The position numbers and the translations under genes are program-made. This document shows positions 39,103 to 46,538 of a DNA stretch of 60,229 bases, piece by piece. Each line of letters starts with the position of its first letter. The stretch's first letter is position 1. The notes beneath the pieces are model-generated. The model was given only the letters and a program-made list of their open reading frames with translations, did no database searches and had not been told where the DNA came from. Source of the DNA: an uncultured Rhodopila sp. (lineage in GTDB: Bacteria > Pseudomonadota > Alphaproteobacteria > Acetobacterales > Acetobacteraceae); NCBI GenBank assembly GCA_903932145.1, contig CAIZFE010000088.1:1-60229 (forward strand). Direction: 5' to 3'.

Positions 39103-39362
39103 GACGCGACGATCATATCCGCGTCACCTGGTGGCGGCGCGGATGCCTCACCCGTGTCGGCTGACTGTCGCCCTGGAAGAACCGATTGACTTATCGGCAC
39201 TGCGTCGCCGGGAACGCGGCACTGCGGTGAGGCCGTGACCGGAATGTCCGGCCGCACGCGCGCGCGCTCCCACAGAATACCGGTCACCAGGTCCATACCG
39301 TCGTCCCACGGGCAATCGACGAAAGCGCCCCAACTGTTCTTAGAATACATCACCGTGCTCAT
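39099..39362 (-). CDS. Hypothetical small protein, coupled to a decayed acetyltransferase-like gene
   Basis: 87 residues: MSTVMYSKNSWGAFVDCPWD, then DGMDLVTGILWERARV and a disordered Pro/Ser/Gly tail. No domain recognised. Its ATG overlaps the stop of the upstream gene (ATGA, 39359-39362), so it was once translated together with it. Given that the upstream gene is frameshifted, this may be an orphan remnant. Its stop overlaps the lipase stop on the other strand. Confidence 0.45.
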   Translation of the reverse strand: MSTVMYSKNSWGAFVDCPWDDGMDLVTGILWERARVRPDIPVTASPQCRVPGDAVPISQSVLPGRQSADTGEASAPPPGDADMIVAS

Positions 39363-40085
39363 GGCTTGCCCTCCGCCACATAGGCGTCAGCCAAGGCCAT
39401 CGAGACCGGATCGCCAAAATCGAGTTCGCACGACCAGCGCGCGCCGGTTTCGAGAAACAGCGCCCTGCCCAAGGGGACGAGATCCGCGGTGCCGTCGGAT
39501 CGCCATCCCTCCCGGCTGGGAACCGAATCCCTCATACACGCAAGATCGCGAGCCGCCTCCGGATTGGCATTGGTGATCAGAGCCAGAATCTCAAGAAACC
39601 TTCCGGTTCCGAGATGCGGCAGCATGTCCGACGCCCGCGCCTTCAAATCGGCCTGCATAGCTCGCCATGCCCCCCTGTCCGGGACAAATCCAACGCGCAG
39701 CCAGACGTAGCGCCCGACTTCATCGGCATCAAGCCTGATGCGATCCAACTTCAGGTGCCGAGCCGTACGAATGAGGTCGCCCATCAATTGACGCCCGGTG
39801 CCGGGATCTTGCCGTTCAAGCGGAATGGCCATTTTTTTCGGCGGTGGCTATCTTGCCGGTCATGTCCAAAGTCCGATGATGGAACCAGAAGTCGCCGGAT
39901 GTCCATGTGCCAACGACCTTGATACCGAATCGGCCATGGATTGGATCGAGCTCGGTCACCGTCATCTGCTTGTCGCCGCCCCAACTCGCGGACAACATGT
40001 CTCCGATTCCTTCGGGGGATAGCTCTCCAAATTCCAGGTGCCACCAATCCGCGCCAGAGGCGTCAACAGCCGTTCTTCGATTTGG
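39359..40085 (-). pseudogene. GNAT-like acetyltransferase gene, frameshifted in an A7 tract and lacking its N-terminus
   Basis: Two frames make one plausible chain. Frame one is open from 40085 (first ATG 39998) to 39816: WWHLEFGELSPEGIGDMLSA, ELDPIHGRFGIKVVGTWTSG, TLDMTGKIATAEK. Frame two runs 39832-39359 (157 residues): MAIPLERQDPGTGRQLMGDL, IRLDADEVGRYVWLRVGFVP. QDPGTGRQLM is the acetyl-CoA-binding Q-x-x-G-x-G motif of GNAT enzymes. The frames meet at seven consecutive A residues (reverse strand; 39832-39838); removing one A joins them. Upstream the frame meets a stop at 40086-40088 beside the truncated toxin gene, so the original start is lost. Slippage-dependent expression cannot be excluded. 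Confidence 0.55.
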
Positions 40086-40221
40086 TCAAAGATGCCAGCG
40101 CGCGCGCGAGGGGCACGACCACGAAGGTGCTTAGGTCCAACAGATCGGACTGCACGTTAACGACAAGGCGCTTGCCGTCTCGCAACCGCCAGACTTCCAG
40201 GCGCGCCGGTTTATCGGTCAA
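40063..40221 (-). pseudogene. Truncated CcdB-like toxin
   Basis: A 52-codon frame beginning at TTG 40221, which overlaps the antitoxin stop (TTGA). LEVWRLRDGKRLVVNVQSDL then LDLSTFVVVPL is the N-terminal half of CcdB (beta-strands followed by the VVPL segment). CcdB is normally about 100 residues, and its C-terminal helix, which contacts gyrase, is missing in all frames: the sequence turns into acetyltransferase-like coding DNA near 40085. So the toxin has lost its poisoning end by deletion. Seen directly; inactivity is inferred. Confidence 0.65.
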
Positions 40222-40469
40222 AATGTTCTGATATCTTCGAGCAGTAGCCCTTCGCGTTCGACGAAGGCATCATAGCTCGCCATGGCCTTGCGGTTGCGTG
40301 CGCCCCACTCCTCGTCACGAGCCCTGGCCACAGCGCGCTCGATACCGGCCTCCGCCGCCGCGCTAAGATTTATGTCGAGCAATCGAGCCTCACGAACAAG
40401 ATTTGAGCGAAGGGTCAGATTCGTTGATCGCTTGCTGGCGTCGTCCGATAGTTTAGAGAGAGTGTTCAT
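40218..40469 (-). CDS. CcdA-like type II antitoxin
   Basis: 83 residues. The central LTLRSNLVREARLLDINLSA, AAEAGIERAVARARDEEW is the ribbon-helix-helix antitoxin core; the C-terminal RKAMASYDAFVEREGLLLED is the toxin-binding tail typical of CcdA (N..AI..YN..VE..G). CcdA neutralises CcdB and represses its own promoter. The gene is intact although its partner is not, so it could be kept as a stand-alone repressor or as an anti-addiction antitoxin. No inverted operator was recognised in the 190 bp upstream. Confidence 0.8.
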   Translation of the reverse strand: MNTLSKLSDDASKRSTNLTLRSNLVREARLLDINLSAAAEAGIERAVARARDEEWGARNRKAMASYDAFVEREGLLLEDIRTF

Positions 40470-40594
40470 ACCACTCCAGGCTCCACTGTTCTTCCAGCAT
40501 GCGCGTTAACGACGCGTATGACAAACACCAAAATGCGCGTGGCCGGATTGCTTATGAGGCGAGCAGTGGGCCCTGCACGCCTCCCCCCAACAGC

Positions 40595-40636
40595 AAAACG
40601 CCGCCGCCCGTCCCCCGAAAGGAACAAGCGACGGCG
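40595..40636 (-). terminator. Candidate intrinsic terminator of rpsD
   Basis: On the reverse strand a 9-bp stem, CGCCGTCGC pairing with GCGGCGGCG (one G-T pair; 40628-40636 with 40599-40607), is followed by TTTTG, 26 bases past the rpsD stop codon. The loop is long (20 bases), which lowers confidence. Confidence 0.45.
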
Positions 40637-40661
40637 CCGGCCAGGCCGATAAAACCCGCGA

Positions 40662-41276
40662 TTAACGCGAGTAGAATTCGACCACCAGGTTCGGTTCCAT
40701 CTGCACCGGATATGGCACATCGGACAGCTTCGGGGCGCGGGTGAAGCGGCCCTTCATGGCGCGGTGATCGACTTCCAGATATTCCGGAACATCGCGCTCG
40801 CTGCTCTGGGTCGAGTCCAACACCACGGCGAGCTGCTTGGATTTCTCCTTCACCTCGATGATGTCGTTGTCCTTCACCAGATAGGACGGAATGTTGACGC
40901 GCTTGCCGTTAACCAGCAGATGCCCGTGGTTGACGAACTGACGCGCGGCGAACGGCGTGACGGCGAACTTGAGGCGGTAACACACCGCATCCAGCCGGCG
41001 CTCGAGAATCTCGATCAGGTTCTCCGAGGTGTCACCCTTACGGCGCACGGCCTCGTCGTAGTATTTGCGGAACTGCTTCTCGCTGATGTTGCCGTAGTAG
41101 CCCTTCAGCTTCTGCTTCGCCATCAACTGAGTGCCGAAATCGGTCGGCTTCTTGCGGCGCTGGCCATGCTGGCCGGGGCCGTATTCCCGCTTGTTCACCG
41201 GGGACTTGGCGCGGCCCCACAGGTTGATACCCAGGCGGCGGTTAATCTTGTACTTAGATTCGGCGCGTTTAGTCAT
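40662..41276 (-). CDS. rpsD: 30S ribosomal protein S4
   Basis: 204 residues from ATG 41276 ([20 protein letters not shown]). Binds 16S rRNA and nucleates 30S assembly. N-terminal region with [20 protein letters not shown], then the S4 RNA-binding domain at ~95-155 ([40 protein letters not shown]). The zinc-ligand cysteines seen in some S4 proteins are absent, as in other alphaproteobacteria. Stands alone, not in the S13-S11-alpha operon, as usual for this class. A frame extension upstream to 41336 has no similarity. Confidence 0.96.
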   Translation of the reverse strand: MTKRAESKYKINRRLGINLWGRAKSPVNKREYGPGQHGQRRKKPTDFGTQLMAKQKLKGYYGNISEKQFRKYYDEAVRRKGDTSENLIEILERRLDAVCYRLKFAVTPFAARQFVNHGHLLVNGKRVNIPSYLVKDNDIIEVKEKSKQLAVVLDSTQSSERDVPEYLEVDHRAMKGRFTRAPKLSDVPYPVQMEPNLVVEFYSR

Positions 41277-41698
41277 GGGGCGGGTTCGCCCTTTCGTCCT
41301 GTTGTTGTGCCGGTAGTCCCAAAGGTCTCGTACCAATGGGCGGGCGCGAATCCCGAAGATCCGTCCACATTCCCGGCCGTGAAGAGCGCGGCGTATAGGC
41401 GCCCTGTCTCGGGTTTGTCAAACGTCCAAGCACCGAACGCCCCGGCATCGTCATGGCGGGCGACGGGCGTACCATCCACGTCTTTGATTTGACTAACAAA
41501 AGACGTGGATACCAACCTCCGTCGGCATGACGGGTTCGGGGCGCCGGAGAGTCAATGCCAACCGCCGCTGGTATTACCGTGGGTCTTTCCATCGGGACCT
41601 GCTGACCATCCGGCGTTCATCCGGGAGAAGATCGGGCCGATGCACGCGCAAGCGCCCCCGGAATCAGAGGGTGCGATGCAAGCCTTGACGGATCAGAG
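41277..41698. other. Intergenic region with a hairpin-repeat doublet
   Basis: About 420 bp upstream of rpsD. The 41446-41532 part is a pair of inverted hairpin repeats (listed separately). Nothing protein-like was found in the rest; the part nearest rpsD must carry its promoter, not recognised by eye. Confidence 0.5.
41446..41532. repeat. REPIN-like inverted doublet of the hairpin repeat (no gene inside)
   Basis: Unit A (41446-41485) starts CATCGTCATGGCGGG and ends CCATCCACGTCTTT; unit B (41498-41532) is its inverted partner, AAAAGACGTGG ... GGCATGACG. The tails CCACGTCTTT face each other across a 12-bp spacer, the same inward orientation as around the GIY-YIG gene. Unit B keeps an 8-bp stem with G-T pairs and a GGAG-type tetraloop. 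Confidence 0.75.
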
Positions 41699-42547
41699 TC
41701 AGGGAGGAGCGGTGGCCAGCAGCGGATCGAACGGGTCCGAAATCACCGCCTCGCCGATCATGTACCCCAGCACCTGACGAACCGTCTCCGGTGGCGGGAA
41801 CTTCCAGTCAAAGCTCCAGGTTTCCGGCTTCTTGTCCCGCTCTTTCTGAAACGAAGTCTCACGGTGCTGCCGTGTTTTGAACAGCGTGGGGAAGCTGCCG
41901 CCGTAGTTCATCAGCGTGTCGGAAATCTGGTTCCAGAAGGGGCCGGTGCAGAAACTCGGAATGACCGCAAGGTCCAAGCAGATCGCGAGGACGGTGCGGC
42001 CGAGCGGCCGGCGGCGCACCTCGGCGTCGAGTTCCTCGGGCGTCGGGATGCGGAGATCGTCCGGATCGAAGGCCGGGCGTTTGGGCGCCTTTTCGCCATC
42101 GCCCGGCTGGGCCGGTTCGGCCCGGCCACCCGGGACGTCGTTTGCCGCCTCTCCGGAAGCCGGCTCCCCTTCGGACGGTTCCGCCGCCGGCTTGGCCTGC
42201 CTGCGCTCGCGCGCATACACGAACCCGATCTCCCGGCCTTTTAAGGCACGGGCCAGCAGATACCGCTCCAACGCCATGGCGCGCAGGATACCGCGCTGAA
42301 GCCGGGCGAGGATGGTCGCCAAATTGTAAGTGCCGCAAACCCCGGCCAGGGCAGCAAATTCCACGTTGGCGGCCCGCTCCGGCACGGTCTCAACAAGCCG
42401 GCGGCCGTGACCGAGCAGGACGCGGACGACATGCAGCAAGGCGGCAAGACGTTGCGGTATGGTGGCGGCGGCCACGGGTTCGCCGGTCCGATCCGGTGTG
42501 GGATCGGACGAGACAGGCCGGTTCATCGTTGGCGCCGTGTGCTCCAT
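41699..42547 (-). CDS. Conserved-looking protein of unknown function
   Basis: 282 residues from ATG 42547 (ATG 42526 is an equally good start, with GGAGCAC upstream). Order: short disordered head; helical region ~25-115 (LHVVRVLLGHGRRLVETVPE, LATILARLQRGILRAMALER); acidic Pro/Glu/Ala-rich linker ~125-170 (KPAAEPSEGEPASGEAANDV); C-terminal region ~170-282 with DDLRIPTPEELDAEVRRRPL, CTGPFWNQISDTLMNYGG. No membrane helix or signal peptide is convincing. I do not recognise the family. Upstream is an AT-rich tract (42548-42600) with a TTGACA box on the gene's strand. Confidence 0.65.
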   Translation of the reverse strand: MEHTAPTMNRPVSSDPTPDRTGEPVAAATIPQRLAALLHVVRVLLGHGRRLVETVPERAANVEFAALAGVCGTYNLATILARLQRGILRAMALERYLLARALKGREIGFVYARERRQAKPAAEPSEGEPASGEAANDVPGGRAEPAQPGDGEKAPKRPAFDPDDLRIPTPEELDAEVRRRPLGRTVLAICLDLAVIPSFCTGPFWNQISDTLMNYGGSFPTLFKTRQHRETSFQKERDKKPETWSFDWKFPPPETVRQVLGYMIGEAVISDPFDPLLATAPP

Positions 42548-42709
42548 GTTTCGTGGACTAACATAATAGTTAATAAATGTCAACACAGACATGCATGCCA
42601 CGTAAGCCGGGCAGGCGAGTGAACGTTGCGCGATCCATCGGGTTGAGGCTCCCGTCAGAGTCCGTCTGATACCAATCCGCGTCGAGATTGATTCTCGGCC
42701 GGCCTCACC

Positions 42710-42744
42710 CGTCATGCCGGCGAAGGCGCACCATGACGACGTGG
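42710..42744 (+). repeat. Single copy of the dispersed hairpin repeat
   Basis: CGTCATGCCGGCGAAG then GCGCACCATGACGACGTGG: same frame of CGTCATG, GCGAAGGCGCACCAT and an ACGTGG end as the GIY-YIG-flanking unit, but the stem has mismatches, so it looks like an older copy. It lies in the 325-bp gap between two divergent genes. Confidence 0.65.
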
Positions 42745-42873
42745 GGGCGGCCGCCGTGTGTCACTGTCAACGCCGTTTGGTATGACACACCCGCCAGTCC
42801 AACCGAATCCGTTTGCACCATCGAGGCACAACGACACCTTGCCACCGAGGCAAGCCGCCATTACCAACCCGCC

Positions 42874-43074
42874 ATGATCACACGCAGCGATATCATCTGG
42901 CTCGGCGTATCCGCCGGAGTCACCGGCAGCCTCGTCGGCGGCCTGATGCTCGGCATCGGCATGGACCTGATCGTCAACCAGCAACCGATCGGCTGGCTGC
43001 TGCTGCTGCCCGCCGCCCCGATCGCCGCCCTGCCCGGCTGGCTGCTGGCCCGCAAGCTGGCACGGCAACTCTAA
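42874..43074 (+). CDS. Small two-helix membrane protein
   Basis: 66 residues: MITRSDIIWLGVSAGVTGSL followed by VGGLMLGIGMDLIV, then QPIGWLLLLPAAPIAALPGW and a basic tail LLARKLARQL. Two membrane helices with a short polar loop (NQQ). The start is chosen because upstream sequence in the frame is not protein-like. No function recognised; similar tiny proteins may exist in the same family of bacteria. Confidence 0.55.
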   Translation: MITRSDIIWLGVSAGVTGSLVGGLMLGIGMDLIVNQQPIGWLLLLPAAPIAALPGWLLARKLARQL

Positions 43075-43210
43075 CCAGCCTCCCGCACCGGCCACCCCGT
43101 TCGGTGCGTTACCGGTTTGACCACCCCGGTCGTTTCGTCTAGGAACCGTGTAGGCCCGGGTTGCACAAAGGTGCAACGCACCACCACGGCTCAGGGGAGG
43201 CGAACAGACA

Positions 43211-44359
43211 ATGGCGAAGACGATCAGGATTCCGGTCACCAATCAGGTGATGGGCAACAATTTCACTTTGAAGCTCGCGATTGGCCCCGGGGCGGTGCCG
43301 GCCGATGTGATGCTGGATACCGGCAGCAGCATGCTGACCGTCGATGGATCGCTGTTCGATGCCGCGGCCGTCACCACCACGCAGCTGCTGCAGACCGCGC
43401 AATTCAGTTCGGGAACGTTGATGGCGTCAGTCGTGAACACCGCGATCGGATTGTCCGCGGATGGTGCCCCGGCGGCGATCACGGTGCCGAAGGCCAACCT
43501 CGCGGCGGTCTATGACATTCAGCCCGGTTTGTTTGGCCGCGCTGACGGGATTCTGGGCCTGGCGTACCCGCCGCTCAATCAGGCCTATCAAATGCCGGCC
43601 AACACCTGGGATACGCACTATAAGGCGAGCCAACTGAGCCTCGGAACCGCCGCCCCCAACCTGGCGCCCTACGTCAACCAGGCCGTCTCGGCCGGCCTGA
43701 TCACCGACAGCTTTGCGTTTTCGATCCGGCGGTCGGCGGCCAGCGAGGGGCCCAATGCCGACGTCCTGAACACCGGCGTGTTTGTCCTTGGGGATGGCAC
43801 GACGTGCAAAGACCTTTATTCCGGTGCGTTTACCTCGGTCGCCGTGGTGCACGACACGTATTACAGCACCAACCTGATCTCGATCCAGGTGGGCCAACGC
43901 ACCATTCCAGTGCCGCCCGTCGCTGCGGGAAGCACGATGGCGTCCAATGCGGTGGTCGATAGCGGTAACAGCAGCCTGATGCTGGACCCCGACGTGTATC
44001 GGCAGGTGATCGCCGCGTTCAACGCCATCAACCCGATTTTCGGCACCGCGCTGACCAGCAGCGCCAGTTACGATCAGACGGCGCTGCAACTGGCGGCATG
44101 GCCGCCGTTGCGGTTCGTGATGCAGGGAGCCAATGGCGCACCGGCCACCATCGCGGTAGCGCCGCAGGACTACTGGCAATTCGACAGCGACGGACCCGGC
44201 AAAGCGACGACCGGCCTGGCGGGAACCAGCCCGCATCCGAACCAATCGATCCTGGGACTGCCGCTGATGACAGGGTATTTCGTGGTGTTCGACCGCACTG
44301 CCGGCAACGGCCTGGGCACGATCAACTTCGCCGCCCACCCGGCCGCGGCGGTCGCATAG
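43211..44359 (+). CDS. Bacterial pepsin-like aspartic protease (A1 family homologue)
   Basis: 382 residues with GGGGAGG about 6 bases before ATG 43211. Bilobal pepsin layout: first catalytic loop DTGSS at Asp36 (VMLDTGSSMLTV), the pepsin hallmark ADGILGLAYPPL at ~111-122, second catalytic loop DSGNSS at Asp250 (AVVDSGNSSLML), and the late pepsin motif SILGLPLMTGYFVVFDR. Eukaryotic pepsins have the same order of motifs. No signal peptide or propeptide is visible, so the protein probably acts inside the cell or leaves by an unknown route. Pepsin homologues are rare in bacteria. Followed by a strong terminator. Confidence 0.85.
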   Translation: MAKTIRIPVTNQVMGNNFTLKLAIGPGAVPADVMLDTGSSMLTVDGSLFDAAAVTTTQLLQTAQFSSGTLMASVVNTAIGLSADGAPAAITVPKANLAAVYDIQPGLFGRADGILGLAYPPLNQAYQMPANTWDTHYKASQLSLGTAAPNLAPYVNQAVSAGLITDSFAFSIRRSAASEGPNADVLNTGVFVLGDGTTCKDLYSGAFTSVAVVHDTYYSTNLISIQVGQRTIPVPPVAAGSTMASNAVVDSGNSSLMLDPDVYRQVIAAFNAINPIFGTALTSSASYDQTALQLAAWPPLRFVMQGANGAPATIAVAPQDYWQFDSDGPGKATTGLAGTSPHPNQSILGLPLMTGYFVVFDRTAGNGLGTINFAAHPAAAVA

Positions 44360-44385
44360 CGACCCGGCGCGCCGCCGGTTCCATC

Positions 44386-44423
44386 AAAAAGGGCCTCCCG
44401 GCGATTGCCTGGAGGCCCTTTTT
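44386..44423. terminator. Strong bidirectional intrinsic terminator
   Basis: AAAAAGGGCCTCC (44386-44398) and GGAGGCCCTTTTT (44411-44423) form a perfect 13-bp stem with a 12-base loop; T-tracts exist in both directions. It sits between the convergent pepsin-like and dihaem cytochrome genes and should end both transcripts. Confidence 0.92.
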
Positions 44424-44465
44424 CTACGCCCTGCGTTGCTGACCCCGGGGGTCAGGAACAACCCG

Positions 44466-46331
44466 TCAGAGTGTCTTCATATATTCGATCAGCGCCCAAC
44501 GGTCAGCGTCGGACAAGCCGGCGTTACCGTAGTCGTGGCCGAGATTGGAGTTACCATCCAGGCTGGTCTGGAACACGAAGCTGTTATCAGCCGACGGAGC
44601 GGTTACGTATCCCACGTTCTTCGGATCGAACTCGCGCGATCCGGTGTTGAACGTGGTGACGCGCTGGGCCGGCGGCAGCAGCAGTTCATACAGGCTGGGA
44701 ACCGAACCGTTGTGCAGGAACGGCGCCGTCGCCCAGATGCCCTGGAGCGGACGACCCTTATACACCATCGCCGGCGCGGCCGGGTTATCCTGGTAGGCCT
44801 TGCAGGCCGCGGCGCGTGCCTTCTTCTGATCGACGCCGGACAGGAAGTTCGATTTGCCCGGAGCCGGCAGGCCGGTGGAGCGGAAGATCGTCATACCGAT
44901 CATATCGATCTTATGGTCGGTCAACACACCGGTCGCGGCATTGGTCAGCAACACCACACTCGGCGCCGGATCGCGGATCGGGTCACCACTGACCACTCCG
45001 GCCAGATTACCCTTGAACAACCCGGAGTTCGCCGCGTCGAGAAGCGCGTTGCACGCCATCCAGAAATCGGTGTTGGTGGCATCCAACGGCTGGCCGGCCA
45101 GCGGGAACACCGGCTGCAGGGTCGTGGTGAACTTCTCGGTCAGATCGTCCGGCTTGCCTGGCACCGTGTGGCACGACGCACAATCCTTGGCGAACAAGCC
45201 ACGGCCGCTTGTCACCAGCGCGGGGTCGATCGGCGGCAATGCGCTGGACCACTTCGGCGGAAGCAACCAGCTCAATTGCGCTTCCATATCATTAAGCGCC
45301 GTCACGTTGACGCTCGACGTATAACCGCTGAACGCATTCAACAGCTTGATCTGGCTCTGGATCGGCTTGATGGCGATGTCACCGTAAACGCCGATGACCT
45401 CGCCGGTGTTGCGGCCCATCGCGCCATAGCGAAGGTTACCCGCCGAGGAGTTCGTGCTCAGCCCGTTCCATTCCACCTTGTCCAATTGCGGCACGTTCCA
45501 CAGGAACGGGTAGCTGGTGGGCGCATCCGACGGATTCGGCGTCTGCTTGGAAATGCTGACCGGCGTCGCGATCAGCGAGATCTTGTTGAAGATGTGGCCG
45601 ATCGCGTCCAGACGGCCAAAACCATACCGCATGCCCTTGGGATCGTTCAGCGTATCCAGCTTGTCGTTCCAGGCATTCCACTGCCGCAGCGCGGTGCGCA
45701 GCAGAGTGGTATCCGCGGCTGTCGCCTTGGGGCCGAGAACCTTGGCGGCGAAACGGTCAAACCGAGCCTGATCGGAATCGGTCAGATGCAAAGCGATCGC
45801 CAGAGAGTCGGTGAACGACTGGAAGTCCGCCATGGCAGGTCCGCCATCGGCGCGAATGGTCGCCCCCTGATAGGTCATTTCGGCCGTGTGGCAGGCCGAA
45901 CAATTCATCCCGACCCAGGGCTCCCGCGCCGATTGGGCCGTTTTCCACCGCAGCCTGGTGAACGAAAGATTGGTGTCGGACTGGCAATCCACCGTGAAAC
46001 CCAGCGGCAGCGACGGGTCGTACGGGCAACCCTTCACCGGACTGGTCATGCCGCCGATCGCACTCGGCAAATAACGGAACGTTTTGATATAGGCCGGATC
46101 GAGGAAAGGCGCCGCCTGATTAGGCTGTTCCAGGTTATCCAACCATGCCCGCGGCACCAGGCGCGAGCCCTGCGACGCGGAGTACCACGCCGCTTGTTGT
46201 CCCTTGCTCCACCCCTGCGACGTATCGGCCTGAGCCGGATCGGGCGCCGGCGCCGGCGTGCATTCCGCGGTCAGCAGACACAACATTGGTATTGCAACAA
46301 AAAACGATCGCATCGTGCGCAACATCTTCAT
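44466..46331 (-). CDS. Dihaem c-type cytochrome of the RoxA/MauG-type peroxidase superfamily
   Basis: 621 residues with a Sec signal peptide (MKMLRTMRSFFVAIPMLCLL). Two haem c sites: Cys144-Ser-Ala-Cys-His148 and Cys384-Ala-Ser-Cys-His388. The motif pair CSACH/CASCH, their ~240-residue spacing and the overall length match the rubber-oxygenase RoxA group and differ from the short (~350-residue) cytochrome c peroxidases. The C-terminal region (PLQGIWATAPFLHNGSVPSL then YELLLPPAQR) is the peroxidase/MauG signature. Periplasmic; could be an oxygenase on polyisoprene-like or other substrates, or a peroxidase. GGGGAGGG precedes ATG 46331. No electron-transfer partner is adjacent. Confidence 0.85.
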   Translation of the reverse strand: MKMLRTMRSFFVAIPMLCLLTAECTPAPAPDPAQADTSQGWSKGQQAAWYSASQGSRLVPRAWLDNLEQPNQAAPFLDPAYIKTFRYLPSAIGGMTSPVKGCPYDPSLPLGFTVDCQSDTNLSFTRLRWKTAQSAREPWVGMNCSACHTAEMTYQGATIRADGGPAMADFQSFTDSLAIALHLTDSDQARFDRFAAKVLGPKATAADTTLLRTALRQWNAWNDKLDTLNDPKGMRYGFGRLDAIGHIFNKISLIATPVSISKQTPNPSDAPTSYPFLWNVPQLDKVEWNGLSTNSSAGNLRYGAMGRNTGEVIGVYGDIAIKPIQSQIKLLNAFSGYTSSVNVTALNDMEAQLSWLLPPKWSSALPPIDPALVTSGRGLFAKDCASCHTVPGKPDDLTEKFTTTLQPVFPLAGQPLDATNTDFWMACNALLDAANSGLFKGNLAGVVSGDPIRDPAPSVVLLTNAATGVLTDHKIDMIGMTIFRSTGLPAPGKSNFLSGVDQKKARAAACKAYQDNPAAPAMVYKGRPLQGIWATAPFLHNGSVPSLYELLLPPAQRVTTFNTGSREFDPKNVGYVTAPSADNSFVFQTSLDGNSNLGHDYGNAGLSDADRWALIEYMKTL

Positions 46332-46354
46332 CCCTCCCCAAAAATCCGATTATG

Positions 46355-46405
46355 ACGGTAACCGGTTTATATCGGTATCGGTACCATACCGGATCGGAAG
46401 TCGGC
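46355..46405 (-). promoter_or_regulatory. Possible operator with repeated CCGAT/ACCGG half-sites upstream of the dihaem cytochrome
   Basis: On the gene's strand, CCGGTATGGTACCGATACCG then ATATAAACCGGTTACC contains the palindrome GGTACC, two CCGATA copies and two ACCGG/CCGGT elements within 50 bp, directly upstream of the ribosome-binding site. Such clustering is unusual for the window. Regulator unknown. Confidence 0.3.
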
Positions 46406-46538
46406 TGCAACCGTTATTTACCGTCCCGGTCCATTGCGTCATCCGAACCGATGCTCCCCTGTCGCGGGATGCGCCGCTCGCCTATGATGACGGGGTCGCC
46501 AACGAGACCGTTCGGCATAATCATCGAGGATCACCAAC

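Noticed and set aside
40470..40594. Operator palindrome upstream of the ccdA-like gene
   Set aside because: No inverted repeat strong enough to defend was seen by eye.
44466..46331. Lipoprotein signal on the dihaem cytochrome
   Set aside because: A cysteine follows the hydrophobic stretch (LLTAEC) but the residue before it is Glu, which does not fit a lipobox.
44436..46355. 639-codon open frame on the forward strand
   Set aside because: Antisense to the dihaem cytochrome gene, which has signal peptide and haem motifs; the frame has Arg/His/Gln-rich shadow composition.
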